Shown piece after piece: positions 1 to 8,928 of a stretch of DNA of 64,000 nucleotides. Location: assembly GCA_031409855.1 (NCBI GenBank), contig JANNYA010000215.1:15264-79263 (forward strand). The letters are read 5' to 3'. The notes under the pieces were generated by a model. That model did not search any database. It worked only from the letters and a program-made list of their open reading frames with translations, and had not been told where the DNA came from. The stretch's first letter is position 1. The number at the start of each line of letters is the position of its first letter. The translations under genes were made by a program, and so were the position numbers. Source of the stretch: JANNYA01 sp031409855 (GTDB taxonomy: Bacteria; Pseudomonadota; Gammaproteobacteria; Xanthomonadales; SZUA-5).

Positions 1-107
1 CCACCGGCAATCAGCGCGACACTCAAATTACGCACCAGCGCATCCGCACCAAAAACCACTAGTCCGATGCGTTGTTGCAGCTGGGTTTCAAATTCAATAG
101 CACTCAT
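1..107 (-). CDS. MoxR-like AAA ATPase, N-terminus only (runs off left edge)
   Basis: Only the first 35-36 codons are in the window; the rest lies beyond base 1. The visible end reads VVFGADALVRNLSVALIAGG. This matches the stretch just before the Walker A loop in MoxR-type AAA ATPases, where a phrase like GHVLLEGVPGLAKT normally follows. MoxR proteins act as chaperone-like ATPases, usually beside DUF58 and von Willebrand A genes. The gene follows polA on the same strand after a gap of about 190 bases. The family call rests on this short piece alone. Confidence 0.6.
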   Translation of the reverse strand, partial: MSAIEFETQLQQRIGLVVFGADALVRNLSVALIAG

Positions 108-301
108 GGATAGGTCGTATTCCAAAATTAGGGGCGGGTTTCGCGGTCATTATTCGATTAGTCCCGAATAGTGCCCTGAAATTGGATTTTGCACAGCTTT
201 ACGTGAGAAATGCGCGCTTGCTCGCGCGAAGCCAAAGTCAAGGGCATAGAAAATGTGGCGTTTGGCTATTGCCGCAATCCCACAGCCGAGACGCGCGAAT
301 C

Positions 302-3115
302 TCAATGCGCCTCATCCCAATTCAAGCCCACGCCCACCTCGACCAACAGCGGCACCTTCAACGCCGCCGCACCGCTCATGCGCGCAACAATTCCGGACTT
401 ATATTTGTCCACAGAATCCTTGCGCACTTCAAACACCAGTTCATCGTGCACTTGTAGCAGCATGCGAATCTCGCTTTCGCAACCGGCCAAATACGGCACC
501 ACTGCCAGCATCGCGCGCTTGATAATATCGGCGGCGGTGCCCTGCATCGGGGCGTTGATCGCTTGGCGCTCGGCGCCCATTCGCAGCTGATAATTGCGGC
601 TGGCAAGTTCAGGTAAATACAGCCGGCGCCCGAACGTGGTTTCGACGAAGCCTTGCTCGTGTGCCAGTTTGCGGGTGGCTTCCATGTAGCGCTTGACGCC
701 TGGGTAACGGACGAAATAGCGCTCCACGTAATCCCTGGCAATATCGCGCGCGATGCCTAAATTGCGGGCTAGACCGAACGCGCTCATGCCATAAATCAGG
801 CCAAAATTGATCGCTTTTGCAGCGCGGCGCTGATTGTTATCCACGGTTTCTAGCGGCGCATTGAAAATTTCCGCAGCGGTTGCACGGTGCACATCGGCGC
901 CGCTGGCGAAAGCGCTTAACAGGCCTGGATCATCGGACAAGTGCGCCATGATGCGCAGCTCGATTTGTGAGTAATCCGCCGCCATCAACACAAAACCGGG
1001 GGGCGCGATAAAAGCACGACGGATTTTTCGGCCTTCTGGGGTGCGGATCGGGATGTTTTGCAGATTCGGATTCGAGCTAGACAAACGCCCGGTCGCGGCC
1101 ACCGCTTGATGAAAACTGGTGTGCACGCGGCCATTGGCGTCGGCCAATTCCGGCAGCGTATCGGTGTAAGTGCCTTTCAGTTTCGCCAAACTGCGGTAGG
1201 CCAAAATCATGCCCGGCAACGGGTGCAGATCCAGCAATTCTTCGAGTGCGTCTTCACTGGTGGACGGTTGGCCCGAGGGGGTTTTTTGCTTCGCGGGCAA
1301 CTTTAATTCTTCAAATAAAAGCACGCCCAGTTGTTTTGGCGAATCCATCGAAAAGCTGCGCCCAGCGCTTTCGAACGCTGACGCCTCTAACGCCGCCATC
1401 GCCAGCCCCAAATCAGCGCTTTGGCGTTTAAGCTCCTCGGTATCCAGCAAAATGCCAGCAGACTCCATCGCTGCCAGCACCGGCACCAGCGGAATTTCCA
1501 TCTGCGCGTAAATTTCCGCCAGCGGTGCGTGCTGCGCTAGTGCCGGCACCAACGCGAGCTTCAGCCGCAATGTAATGTCGGCATCTTCCGCAGCATAGGC
1601 GAGTGCTTGCTCCAGTTCAACTTGCGCAAACGGGATTTGCTTGACGCCTTTGCCCGCCACGTCCTCATATTTAATTGTGCTGTAGTCCAAGTATTTTTTC
1701 GCGACCGCGTCCATATTGTGCTGGGTCGCGTTCGAGTTCAAAACATAGGAAGCTAACATGGAGTCATGTGTGTATCCGGCCACCGCAATGCCATAGCGCG
1801 CCAAAATATGCATATCGTACTTGCCGTGGTGGCCAATTTTGCCGATTTTTGGGTCTTCCAAAATAGGCTTCAAGGCTTGTAGGACGTGGCTAAGTTCAAG
1901 CTGCGTGGGTGCTGGCACAGGCGGTTCTGGCGCGGGTGGTGCAAGCGCAAACAAATCATCCGCTGGTACCGTACTAACAGCCGCCTTTTTGCCTTTTGCT
2001 GCTTTAGCGACTGCCGGTTTAGCGCTGGCATGCACATGCTTGAGCGGCAAATAGGCGGCGACACCAGGCTGGGTTGCGAAACTGATGCCGACTATTTCGG
2101 CCTCCAAGGGATTTAAACCGGTGGTTTCGGTATCGAAAGCGAACTCAGACGAATTGCGCAAACGAACTAGCCAGGTTTGAAAGCTTGCTTCAGAGTCAAT
2201 CAGCTCATAGTGTTTTTCCACCGCTGTGGGTATTTTGACGCTAGGAATCACCACGCCGCTGCCCAGTGCGCCACCCAATTCCCGCAGCGCCTGATTAAAG
2301 CCATAGCGCCGATACAGGGGTTCCAACAGGCTAGGATCTTGCGCTTTGAGCCGCAAATCCGTGGGCCCAACCGCAAGCGCGCAGTCCAATTTGACCGTGG
2401 TCAAGGTTTGACAGAGCGGTAATTGCGGAATCGCGGCGCGTAGGTATTCGCCGATTTTTCCGCTGATTTTGTCGGCATTGGCGACCAAATTGTCTATCGT
2501 TTGATAGTCCTCTAACCACTTTGACGCGGTTTTCGGGCCGCATTTAGGCACACCGGGTATGTTGTCTACCGCGTCGCCGACCAGCGCTAGGTAGTCAATA
2601 ATTTGATCCGGGCGCACACCGTGTTTGCGTTTAACGCCTTCGGCGTCAAGCTTTTCATTGCTCATGGTATTCACCCACAGCACCGAATCATTCACCAGCT
2701 GGGTCAAATCTTTATCGCCGGTCGAGATTTGCACGCGCATGCCTGCCGCCACTGCCTGCACCGCCAGCGTGCCGATTACATCGTCCGCTTCAACGCCAGA
2801 TTCGCGCAGCACTGGGTAACCGAGGGCCGCGACCAGTTCTAGCAGTGGCTCGATTTGTAAGCGCAATTCATCCGGCATCGGCGGCCGGTGTGCTTTGTAT
2901 TCGCTAAACAGCGCATTGCGAAACGTTGGCCCGGATGCGTCAAACACAAAAGCAGCAAACTTAGGTTTTTCTTCCAACACCAGCCGCCGCAGCATATTGA
3001 CCACACCAAAAAGCGCGCCGGTAGGCTCGCCTGCGGCGTTAGAAAGTTTGGGCAGGCCATGATAGGCGCGGAATAGATAGCCAGAGCCGTCGATAAGGTG
3101 CAGGGTTTCGGTCAT
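302..3115 (-). CDS. polA: DNA polymerase I
   Basis: Full-length DNA polymerase I (937 residues), which removes RNA primers and fills gaps in replication and excision repair. The N-terminal third is the 5'-3' exonuclease, with acidic motifs such as GVEADDVIGTLA and STGDKDLTQLV. The 3'-5' proofreading domain keeps its catalytic DTE (FAFDTETTGLNP, near residue 330). The polymerase domain has motif A DYSQIELRI, motif B RRAAKAINFGLIYG and motif C QVHDELVFEV, so all three activities look intact. An Ala/Pro/Lys-rich insertion (about residues 365-405) sits inside the proofreading domain. The gene ends upstream of the MoxR-like gene and starts about 60 bases after mgtE ends; each may have its own promoter. 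Confidence 0.97.
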   Translation of the reverse strand: MTETLHLIDGSGYLFRAYHGLPKLSNAAGEPTGALFGVVNMLRRLVLEEKPKFAAFVFDASGPTFRNALFSEYKAHRPPMPDELRLQIEPLLELVAALGYPVLRESGVEADDVIGTLAVQAVAAGMRVQISTGDKDLTQLVNDSVLWVNTMSNEKLDAEGVKRKHGVRPDQIIDYLALVGDAVDNIPGVPKCGPKTASKWLEDYQTIDNLVANADKISGKIGEYLRAAIPQLPLCQTLTTVKLDCALAVGPTDLRLKAQDPSLLEPLYRRYGFNQALRELGGALGSGVVIPSVKIPTAVEKHYELIDSEASFQTWLVRLRNSSEFAFDTETTGLNPLEAEIVGISFATQPGVAAYLPLKHVHASAKPAVAKAAKGKKAAVSTVPADDLFALAPPAPEPPVPAPTQLELSHVLQALKPILEDPKIGKIGHHGKYDMHILARYGIAVAGYTHDSMLASYVLNSNATQHNMDAVAKKYLDYSTIKYEDVAGKGVKQIPFAQVELEQALAYAAEDADITLRLKLALVPALAQHAPLAEIYAQMEIPLVPVLAAMESAGILLDTEELKRQSADLGLAMAALEASAFESAGRSFSMDSPKQLGVLLFEELKLPAKQKTPSGQPSTSEDALEELLDLHPLPGMILAYRSLAKLKGTYTDTLPELADANGRVHTSFHQAVAATGRLSSSNPNLQNIPIRTPEGRKIRRAFIAPPGFVLMAADYSQIELRIMAHLSDDPGLLSAFASGADVHRATAAEIFNAPLETVDNNQRRAAKAINFGLIYGMSAFGLARNLGIARDIARDYVERYFVRYPGVKRYMEATRKLAHEQGFVETTFGRRLYLPELASRNYQLRMGAERQAINAPMQGTAADIIKRAMLAVVPYLAGCESEIRMLLQVHDELVFEVRKDSVDKYKSGIVARMSGAAALKVPLLVEVGVGLNWDEAH

Positions 3116-3175
3116 GATTTGGTGCCGGTTGGTTAAAGCTTGGACGATGCCGCGTTGGTCTTGCTATTGATTTGC

Positions 3176-4369
3176 TTACATCAACAGCAACGTCGCTAAT
3201 CCCAAAAATAATCCCATGCTGGCTACATCGGTCGCGGTCGTCAGGAAAATACTGGACGCGGTTGCCGGGTCTGCGCCGAGTTTTTTCAGCGTCAGCGGCA
3301 CACTCGCGCCCGCTAAACCACTCGCGACGCATGCACCGATCATCGAAAGCATGGTAATCCCGGCCAACATCAACGCACTCGGATGACCCTGGGCGCGCGC
3401 GTAAAAATACATCGCTATCGCGGCAACAATGCCGACACCGACGCCATTCAAAAAGCCGAGCCAGCCCTCTTTGCGCAGCAGGCGCGGCACATCTTTATTA
3501 GTCAGCTCGCCCAAGGTCAATCCACGCAGCGTCACCGCGAGCGCTTGGCAGCCGGTATTGCCGCTTTGCCCCGCCAAAATTGGCAAAAACACCGCCAAAA
3601 GTGCAATGCTGTCAATCGTGCCTTGGAAATAACTGACCACGCCACCGGCAATGAATGCGGTCAGCAAATTCAGGATCAACCACGGATAGCGCGACAAAAA
3701 ACTGCGCTGCCAGGGCGTGTTTAAGCGCTCTTCTTTTTCCACACCCACCAATTGCCCGGCTTGCGCCGAAATGTCGATCGCTTGCGCTTCAAAGAGTACT
3801 TGACCACGAATTTGCCCGATCAATGTGCCATCAGCTGCGCATACTGGGTAAACCGGAAAATGCCGCTTCACGACTTCGCGCATGGCATCCACCAGCGGCG
3901 TTTCTGGCCGCAACGCATACGGATTGCGAATCATAATATCGCTAAGCGTTTGCGTAGGCTCAGCGTAAAGCAATTCGCGAAAGGTCACGACGCCGACCAG
4001 CTTATTGCCTGTTTCGGTCACAAATACATAGGTAATCAAGGTGCGCTTGATCGATTCACGTAAGGCCTCGACGACCTCGCTGATCTTCGTTTCAGCGGCA
4101 AAAGCTGCGGCGGGCCGCTCCATCAATCGACCTGCGCTGTCAGGCTCAAGCGTCAAATATGTGCGCCAAACTGAGGCAACATCATTCGGCACGAGCGCCA
4201 AAAGTCGCTCACGTTGTGCCTCTTCTAGCAGGCACCAAACATCGCTTAACTGACTGGGGCCGAGCGCACTTAGATAGTCCAAACTTTCAGGGTCGGCCAA
4301 GGATTCCAGCCACGAGGAGGCGGATTTTGCATCCATGAGTTTTAGCGTTGCTAAAAGCTGTGCATCCAT
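3176..4369 (-). CDS. mgtE: Magnesium transporter MgtE (short N-domain)
   Basis: MgtE-type Mg2+ channel of the inner membrane, 397 residues. A short cytoplasmic N-domain leads to the conserved SAGRLM signature at residues 78-83. Two CBS repeats follow (one around VTFRELLYAEP, one around VYPVCAADGTLIG), then the five-helix membrane domain with PILAGQSGNTGCQALA. The conserved acidic pore residue is present in TTATDVASMGLFLGLA. The SAGRLM signature normally lies around residue 125-135, so the N-domain is roughly 50 residues shorter than in the Thermus protein; this may alter Mg2+-dependent gating. It lies between polA and prpB on the same strand, with about 170 non-coding bases before it. Confidence 0.93.
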   Translation of the reverse strand: MDAQLLATLKLMDAKSASSWLESLADPESLDYLSALGPSQLSDVWCLLEEAQRERLLALVPNDVASVWRTYLTLEPDSAGRLMERPAAAFAAETKISEVVEALRESIKRTLITYVFVTETGNKLVGVVTFRELLYAEPTQTLSDIMIRNPYALRPETPLVDAMREVVKRHFPVYPVCAADGTLIGQIRGQVLFEAQAIDISAQAGQLVGVEKEERLNTPWQRSFLSRYPWLILNLLTAFIAGGVVSYFQGTIDSIALLAVFLPILAGQSGNTGCQALAVTLRGLTLGELTNKDVPRLLRKEGWLGFLNGVGVGIVAAIAMYFYARAQGHPSALMLAGITMLSMIGACVASGLAGASVPLTLKKLGADPATASSIFLTTATDVASMGLFLGLATLLLM

Positions 4370-4539
4370 TGGGGTAATCTCGAGTTGTGCCGTCGCGTTG
4401 TTTTCTTAAGCGGTGTAAGCCTGGCAAAGCGTGCCCAGCCAAGAGTGCTTGTCGAATGACTGAGTGTCTAGCAAGCGTGGCTGGCTAGCAAGCGTAACCG
4501 CGTGCGCGAATCGATGACTTCTAGCAAAAAACAGCGGGA

Positions 4540-5433
4540 TTATTCTTTGCCAAACAAGCTGTCCAGCTTTCGCTCGTAGTCCATATAACCCAGCACCTCA
4601 TAAAGCTCCATGCGGGTTTGCATGCTGCTGATCACGCTTTTTTGGGTGCGCTCATTGCGAATCGCAGCGTAGACATTTTCAGCGGCGCGCGCCATGGCTC
4701 GGAACGCACCGAGCGGATAAATAATCATGCGCACGCCAACGGACGCTAGTTCATCCACTGTGAAAAGCGGCGTCTGGCCGAATTCAGTTAGGTTCGCCAG
4801 AATCGGAATATTGAGTTCTTTCACGAAGCGCTCGAACTGCGCAAGGGTCGTGCAAGCTTCGGCGAAAATGACGTCTGCTCCGGCCTCGCTGCAGGCCTGT
4901 GCACGCTCTATCGCGGCGTCAATGCCTTCAACGGCCAAAGCATCGGTGCGCGCGACGAGAACAAAATTAGCGTCGGTGCGGCCATCGACGGCGGCTTTCA
5001 CGCGATCAACCATGTCGGCTTTCGGCACAATTGCCTTGCCGGGCCGATGTCCGCAGCGTTTCGCCTGTACTTGATCTTCGATATGGCAGCTTGCCGCACC
5101 GGCACGAATCAACTCTTTCACGGTGCGCGACATATTAAATGCGCCACCCCAACCGGTATCTGCATCGACTAAAATGGGCAATTGCGATGCACCGCTGATG
5201 CGGCGAATATCTTCGCAAACATCGTTCAAACTGGTCATGCCCAAATCGGGCAGACCAAAGCTGGCATTCGCGATGCCAGCACCTGAGACGTATAGGGCTT
5301 GAAAGCCTGCGCGTTCGGCCTGCAGTGCGGCGTAGGCGTTAATCACGCCCGGCAATTGCAGCGGTGTTTCATGCGCCATCGCGGCGCGCAGGCGCGCGCC
5401 GGCGCTGTGGGAAGTGTTGGACGTTGCTAACAT
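4540..5433 (-). CDS. prpB: Methylisocitrate lyase
   Basis: Isocitrate lyase/PEP mutase superfamily enzyme, 297 residues, the usual length for 2-methylisocitrate lyase. It cleaves methylisocitrate to pyruvate and succinate in the methylcitrate cycle of propionate breakdown. The active-site loop AKRCGHRPGK carries the catalytic Cys, and the Mg2+-binding DADTGWGG is present. The start codon abuts the stop of the small gene upstream, so the two are probably co-translated. prpC, acnD and prpF are not nearby, which is unusual, since prpB commonly sits in a prp operon. A related oxaloacetate or phosphonopyruvate lyase is possible, but the KRCGHRPGK loop favours PrpB. Confidence 0.88.
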   Translation of the reverse strand: MLATSNTSHSAGARLRAAMAHETPLQLPGVINAYAALQAERAGFQALYVSGAGIANASFGLPDLGMTSLNDVCEDIRRISGASQLPILVDADTGWGGAFNMSRTVKELIRAGAASCHIEDQVQAKRCGHRPGKAIVPKADMVDRVKAAVDGRTDANFVLVARTDALAVEGIDAAIERAQACSEAGADVIFAEACTTLAQFERFVKELNIPILANLTEFGQTPLFTVDELASVGVRMIIYPLGAFRAMARAAENVYAAIRNERTQKSVISSMQTRMELYEVLGYMDYERKLDSLFGKE

Positions 5434-5844
5434 TTATTCATCAACCTCAAAACGAAACTTCACGCCCGCTTGCAGAGCGACTTCTAATGCCGATTCCAAT
5501 GCGCGCAATTCTTCCATCGTCGCCTTGGGGCGCTTGAGTGATTCGGGGTCAGATTCGATATAGCCCATCAGCGCACGCACCGTGTCTAAGCCATCGTTTG
5601 CCTCAAACCAGCCATCCACGCCACCCGCGCCATGATAGTCAACGCCACTCCAACCTTCGTTCTCGGCGATGTCTTGAAAATCCTCGCTCACTCGGTCCGC
5701 ACCGCCGACAAATTCGCGCAAGGAGGTGACACCGATTTCCTGCGCAATTTCCGCCAATTTATCGTGCGCTTTTGCAATCGTTTTGAATGCCTCAAAGGCA
5801 TCAACATCATCTAATTCTTCTTGAAAAACAATGTAGTAGCTCAT
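5434..5844 (-). CDS. Small acidic protein of unknown function, coupled to prpB
   Basis: An acidic protein of 136 residues that I do not recognise. It begins MSYYIVFQEELDDVDAFEAF and contains a Gly/Asp-rich centre (GVDYHGAGGVDGWFEANDGL) and a helical C-terminus. No signal peptide or membrane segment is visible. I chose the ATG; a TTG three codons upstream would add MAH, and neither has a strong ribosome-binding site. The stop codon touches the prpB start, so the two form a short operon. A role connected to propionate use is only inference from position. Confidence 0.7.
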   Translation of the reverse strand: MSYYIVFQEELDDVDAFEAFKTIAKAHDKLAEIAQEIGVTSLREFVGGADRVSEDFQDIAENEGWSGVDYHGAGGVDGWFEANDGLDTVRALMGYIESDPESLKRPKATMEELRALESALEVALQAGVKFRFEVDE

Positions 5845-5917
5845 ATGTGCCAAATCTAGTAAAAGTAAATTTTAATCGGAAAGTAGAAGCACACAGGGTA
5901 GGGCGAGTTACTTCCCT

Positions 5918-6526
5918 TCAGCCGTGCAGCCAATTGGCTTTCGCGTCTTTAACCAAAAATTCTGCGGTATTAAGTCCAGCAAGCTTGATCAAATAAATCG
6001 CTGCATCGATAAAATACATATCTTTCGGCGCATTACGGGTAAGCCAACGATAGTTGCCTTGACGTGTGCCTTCTAAGGTCCAAAGGTTGCCCGAGTCGCC
6101 CTGAAAGTTATCCACGGTTGGCATGCGCCAAAAATCCGCGATGCGCATATACGCACGAAATAGCGACACTTGCTCACCGCTCAGTGCTTTTACAATTGGC
6201 GCGCCGGTACGCAGTGCCTCCGCCGCCAGTTCACCCTTGCTGCCAGTGCTAAATCGCTGACTCAGCAAGAAAGCGCTGCCGTCGGGGCGAACGTTCAGTC
6301 GTAATAGCAAGCCTTCACCTTTTTTAGGCTGCCAGACAAAGCGATAGGCCTCAAAGCCGCGAACTTTGGATTGCTGATACAAAGATGGCTCCCCCAAGCC
6401 ATCCAATTTCATCGGGAGCGCCTGTTCATCAGCGCGCATGGCAAGGCTGCTATTCGAGCTGAAAAGCAACGCTATGAAAAGTAACGCTGCGGCAAACTGG
6501 ATGGAAGCAAGCACAGGCGCTCGCAT
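5918..6526 (-). CDS. Exported protein of unknown function downstream of mdh
   Basis: Protein of 202 residues starting MRAPVLASIQF, with a signal-peptide-like hydrophobic stretch (AAALLFIALLFSSNSSLAMA-like, residues 9-30), so it is probably periplasmic or anchored in the inner membrane. The mature part includes GYRFVWQ-type and FWRMPTVDNFQGDSGNLWTLEG stretches but no motif I can name. It begins 4 bases after the mdh stop, so it is likely translated from the same message. A longer reading upstream would overlap mdh and is rejected because the signal peptide starts at the chosen ATG. Function unknown. Confidence 0.75.
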   Translation of the reverse strand: MRAPVLASIQFAAALLFIALLFSSNSSLAMRADEQALPMKLDGLGEPSLYQQSKVRGFEAYRFVWQPKKGEGLLLRLNVRPDGSAFLLSQRFSTGSKGELAAEALRTGAPIVKALSGEQVSLFRAYMRIADFWRMPTVDNFQGDSGNLWTLEGTRQGNYRWLTRNAPKDMYFIDAAIYLIKLAGLNTAEFLVKDAKANWLHG

Positions 6527-6530
6527 GGTC

Positions 6531-7517
6531 TTACGCTTTAGGAAATAAGTGCTCAACCGCCGCACGCTCTTCGCGCAGCTCTTTCTCGGTCGCACTCATG
6601 CGCTCTCGGCTGAATTCGCCGATTTCTAAACCCTGCACGATTTCATATTTGCCATCTTTGCAAACGCACGGATAGCTATAAATCACGCCTGGCTCAATGC
6701 CATAGCTGCCGTCGGATGGAATGCCCATCGAGACGAAATCGCCTTCTGCGGTGCCTAAAGCCCAGCTGTGCATATGATCGATGGCCGCACTCGCGGCGCT
6801 GGCGGCTGAGGACAAACCACGCGCTTCGATGATCGCAGCGCCTCGCTTTTGTACGGTCGGGATAAAGTTGGACTTGACCCAGTCCACATCGACCAAACTA
6901 GTGGCGGCCTTGCCGTCTACGAGGCAATGGTGAATATCTGGATATTGCGTGGCGCTGTGATTGCCCCAGATGATCATCTTGCTGATTTGTGTCGTGTGCG
7001 TGCCGGTTTTTTCCGCCAACTGGCTAAGCGCGCGGTTGTGATCTAGGCGCGTCATTGCGGTGAACTGCGCCGGATTGATGGATGGCGCATTCTTTTGCGC
7101 GATCAAGGAATTGGTGTTGGCTGGATTACCAACAACCAAGACTTTGATATTGCGACTTGCGTGTTGATCAATCGCTCGGCCTTGCACCGAGAAAATTGCC
7201 GAGTTAGCTTCCAATAAATCTTTGCGCTCCATGCCAGGTCCGCGTGGGCGCGCGCCAACTAACAAGGCGTAGTCGGCGTCTTTAAACGCGACGTTGGGAT
7301 CATCAGTGGCGACAATGCCAGCCAGCGTTGGAAATGCACAGTCGTTAAGTTCCATCACCACGCCTGCCAAATTCTTCAGTGCCGGCGTAATTTCGAGCAG
7401 CTGCAAAATAATAGGCTGATCTTTTCCCAGCATTTCGCCTGCAGCGATGCGAAAAATTAGCGAATAGCCAATTTGCCCAGCGGCACCGGTGACGACGACT
7501 CGAACAGGTTGTTTCAT
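6531..7517 (-). CDS. mdh: Malate dehydrogenase (328-residue proteobacterial type)
   Basis: NAD-dependent malate dehydrogenase of the TCA cycle (malate to oxaloacetate), 328 residues, of the cytosolic-like family common in beta- and some gammaproteobacteria such as Xanthomonas. It has the dinucleotide motif VTGAAGQIGYSL at the N-terminus, the substrate loop GARPRGPGMERKDLL with its arginines, MTRLDHNRAL, and the catalytic His in IWGNHSATQYPD. It follows the aminotransferase gene by 48 bases and precedes the exported-protein gene by 4. The three probably form one operon linking amino-acid transamination and the TCA cycle. Confidence 0.96.
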   Translation of the reverse strand: MKQPVRVVVTGAAGQIGYSLIFRIAAGEMLGKDQPIILQLLEITPALKNLAGVVMELNDCAFPTLAGIVATDDPNVAFKDADYALLVGARPRGPGMERKDLLEANSAIFSVQGRAIDQHASRNIKVLVVGNPANTNSLIAQKNAPSINPAQFTAMTRLDHNRALSQLAEKTGTHTTQISKMIIWGNHSATQYPDIHHCLVDGKAATSLVDVDWVKSNFIPTVQKRGAAIIEARGLSSAASAASAAIDHMHSWALGTAEGDFVSMGIPSDGSYGIEPGVIYSYPCVCKDGKYEIVQGLEIGEFSRERMSATEKELREERAAVEHLFPKA

Positions 7518-7565
7518 GGGAATTGCTCCAGGTGAGTATGATTAAAAGGGCGGTATAAGGAAAAA

Positions 7566-8762
7566 CTAGGCAAGCTCAGCAAAAAATTCTTTGAATCGGC
7601 GCAGACCTTCCGTCAGTTCCGAAGGCTTACAAGTGTACGAAATACGCAAGCCTTTGGCTTCACCAAATGCGCTGCCCGGCACGCACGCCACACCTTTAGC
7701 TTCCAAAAGCTGATTGCAAAAATCAACATCGGTGTTGATAGCCACGCCGTTGTGGCTTTTGCCAAACGCGCAGCTAATGTTTGGGAACGCGTAAAATGCC
7801 CCTTGCGGCAACGGGCAGATCAGGCCTGGTATCTGTGCAAAGCAAGCCATGACCTCGTCGCGCTTTAATTGAAACTCTTTCGCCTTTTGCGCAGGTATGT
7901 CTTGCGGCCCAGTGAGTGCCGCGATCGCTGCGGCAATCGTTACTTCCGGGACATTGGTCAAATGATTTGAGTTCAAAGCCACTAACGCACTGGCCAGTTC
8001 CGCCGGGCCAGCCATAAAGCCGACGCGCCAACCGGGCATCCCATAGGTTTTTGACAGCGAATCTAAGATCAACGTGCGATCACGCAAACTAGGTTGGCAT
8101 TGCACCAAGTGTTTCCAGCCTAAGCCGTCAAAAATCATCTGGTTATAGATGTCATCACTCAACACCCAGCAATTTTTACGCGCCAAAACTTCGGCAATGG
8201 CGGCAACTTCATCAGCCGTATAAACCATGCCGGTTGGGTTTGATGGGTTATTAAACATAAACACTTTCGTGTCGGGGCCGACCGCCGCGTCGATTTGCGC
8301 CGGTGTCACTTTATAGTTTTGTTCAGGCCCGCAGTTTAGCAAGGTAATTTTGGCGCCCAAGATATGTGCGATGTCGACATAGCTCGTCCAGTACGGCGTT
8401 GGAAACACAATCTCATCGCCCTCATCCAACATCGCATACAGCGCGTTAAACAGCACGAATTTAGCGCCCATCCCGATCACAATGTTTTTACGCTCGTAAC
8501 CTTCAATGCCGTTGCGCTTAAGATGCAGCAAAAACGCATCCAGCAAAGCATCCGGGCCACGGTTGCTGCCGTATTGGCCAGAATCTTTGGTTAGCATCTC
8601 GCGTGCGGCGGCGTAAACGTGTTCACCGGGCAAGAAATTTGGCACGCCGATAGAAAAACTGATGATGTCGCGGCCTTGTGCTTTCAAGGCTTTGGCTTTT
8701 TCAGCCACCGCCATAATCGCGCTCGGCACCGCGCGCTTGGTACGTTCGGCAAGCTTGGGCAT
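7566..8762 (-). CDS. Class I/II PLP-dependent aminotransferase
   Basis: Fold-type I aminotransferase of the aspartate/alanine aminotransferase group (398 residues), transferring amino groups between amino acids and 2-oxoacids. The PLP lysine lies in DSLSKTYGMPGWRVGF. The cofactor-binding NNPSNPTGMVY and SDDIYNQMIF motifs and the carboxylate-binding Arg in GLRISYTCKP are all present. I chose the ATG giving MPKLAERTKRAV because GAGCGGA lies at the right spacing upstream; an upstream TTG would add five residues. Exact substrate is not decidable by eye (AspC, AlaA or related). The upstream region carries three evenly spaced palindromes that could control it together with mdh. Confidence 0.88.
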   Translation of the reverse strand: MPKLAERTKRAVPSAIMAVAEKAKALKAQGRDIISFSIGVPNFLPGEHVYAAAREMLTKDSGQYGSNRGPDALLDAFLLHLKRNGIEGYERKNIVIGMGAKFVLFNALYAMLDEGDEIVFPTPYWTSYVDIAHILGAKITLLNCGPEQNYKVTPAQIDAAVGPDTKVFMFNNPSNPTGMVYTADEVAAIAEVLARKNCWVLSDDIYNQMIFDGLGWKHLVQCQPSLRDRTLILDSLSKTYGMPGWRVGFMAGPAELASALVALNSNHLTNVPEVTIAAAIAALTGPQDIPAQKAKEFQLKRDEVMACFAQIPGLICPLPQGAFYAFPNISCAFGKSHNGVAINTDVDFCNQLLEAKGVACVPGSAFGEAKGLRISYTCKPSELTEGLRRFKEFFAELA

Positions 8763-8794
8763 TCGGATTCCGCTCAATTTAGTAAGTTTGGAAT

Positions 8795-8879
8795 GTTTTG
8801 CTGAGGCAAAACAGACTTGGTTTCAAAGTTTTGCCAGGGCAAAACAGGTTTGGATTTAATTGTTTTACTATGGCAAAAC
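8795..8879. promoter_or_regulatory. Array of three 18-bp palindromes, 33-34 bp apart
   Basis: Three copies of a palindrome stand in a row: GTTTTGCTGAGGCAAAAC, GTTTTGCCAGGGCAAAAC and GTTTTACTATGGCAAAAC. Their first bases are 33 and 34 bases apart, about three helical turns. The middle copy is a perfect 8+2+8 inverted repeat. The bases after each copy are also partly alike, so the array looks like a diverged tandem duplication. It lies 32 to 117 bases upstream of the aminotransferase start and before the end of the cyclophilin gene. An operator array for a dimeric regulator is the simplest reading. I do not recognise the site. Confidence 0.75.
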
Positions 8880-8928
8880 TAGATGTGGCGTACCCGATCT
8901 AGCGGCACGCCGTCGTGTGATCTCTAGT

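Noticed and set aside
8795..8879. CRISPR array
   Set aside because: Only three palindromic units with about 15-base intervals that are themselves similar; no cas genes nearby.
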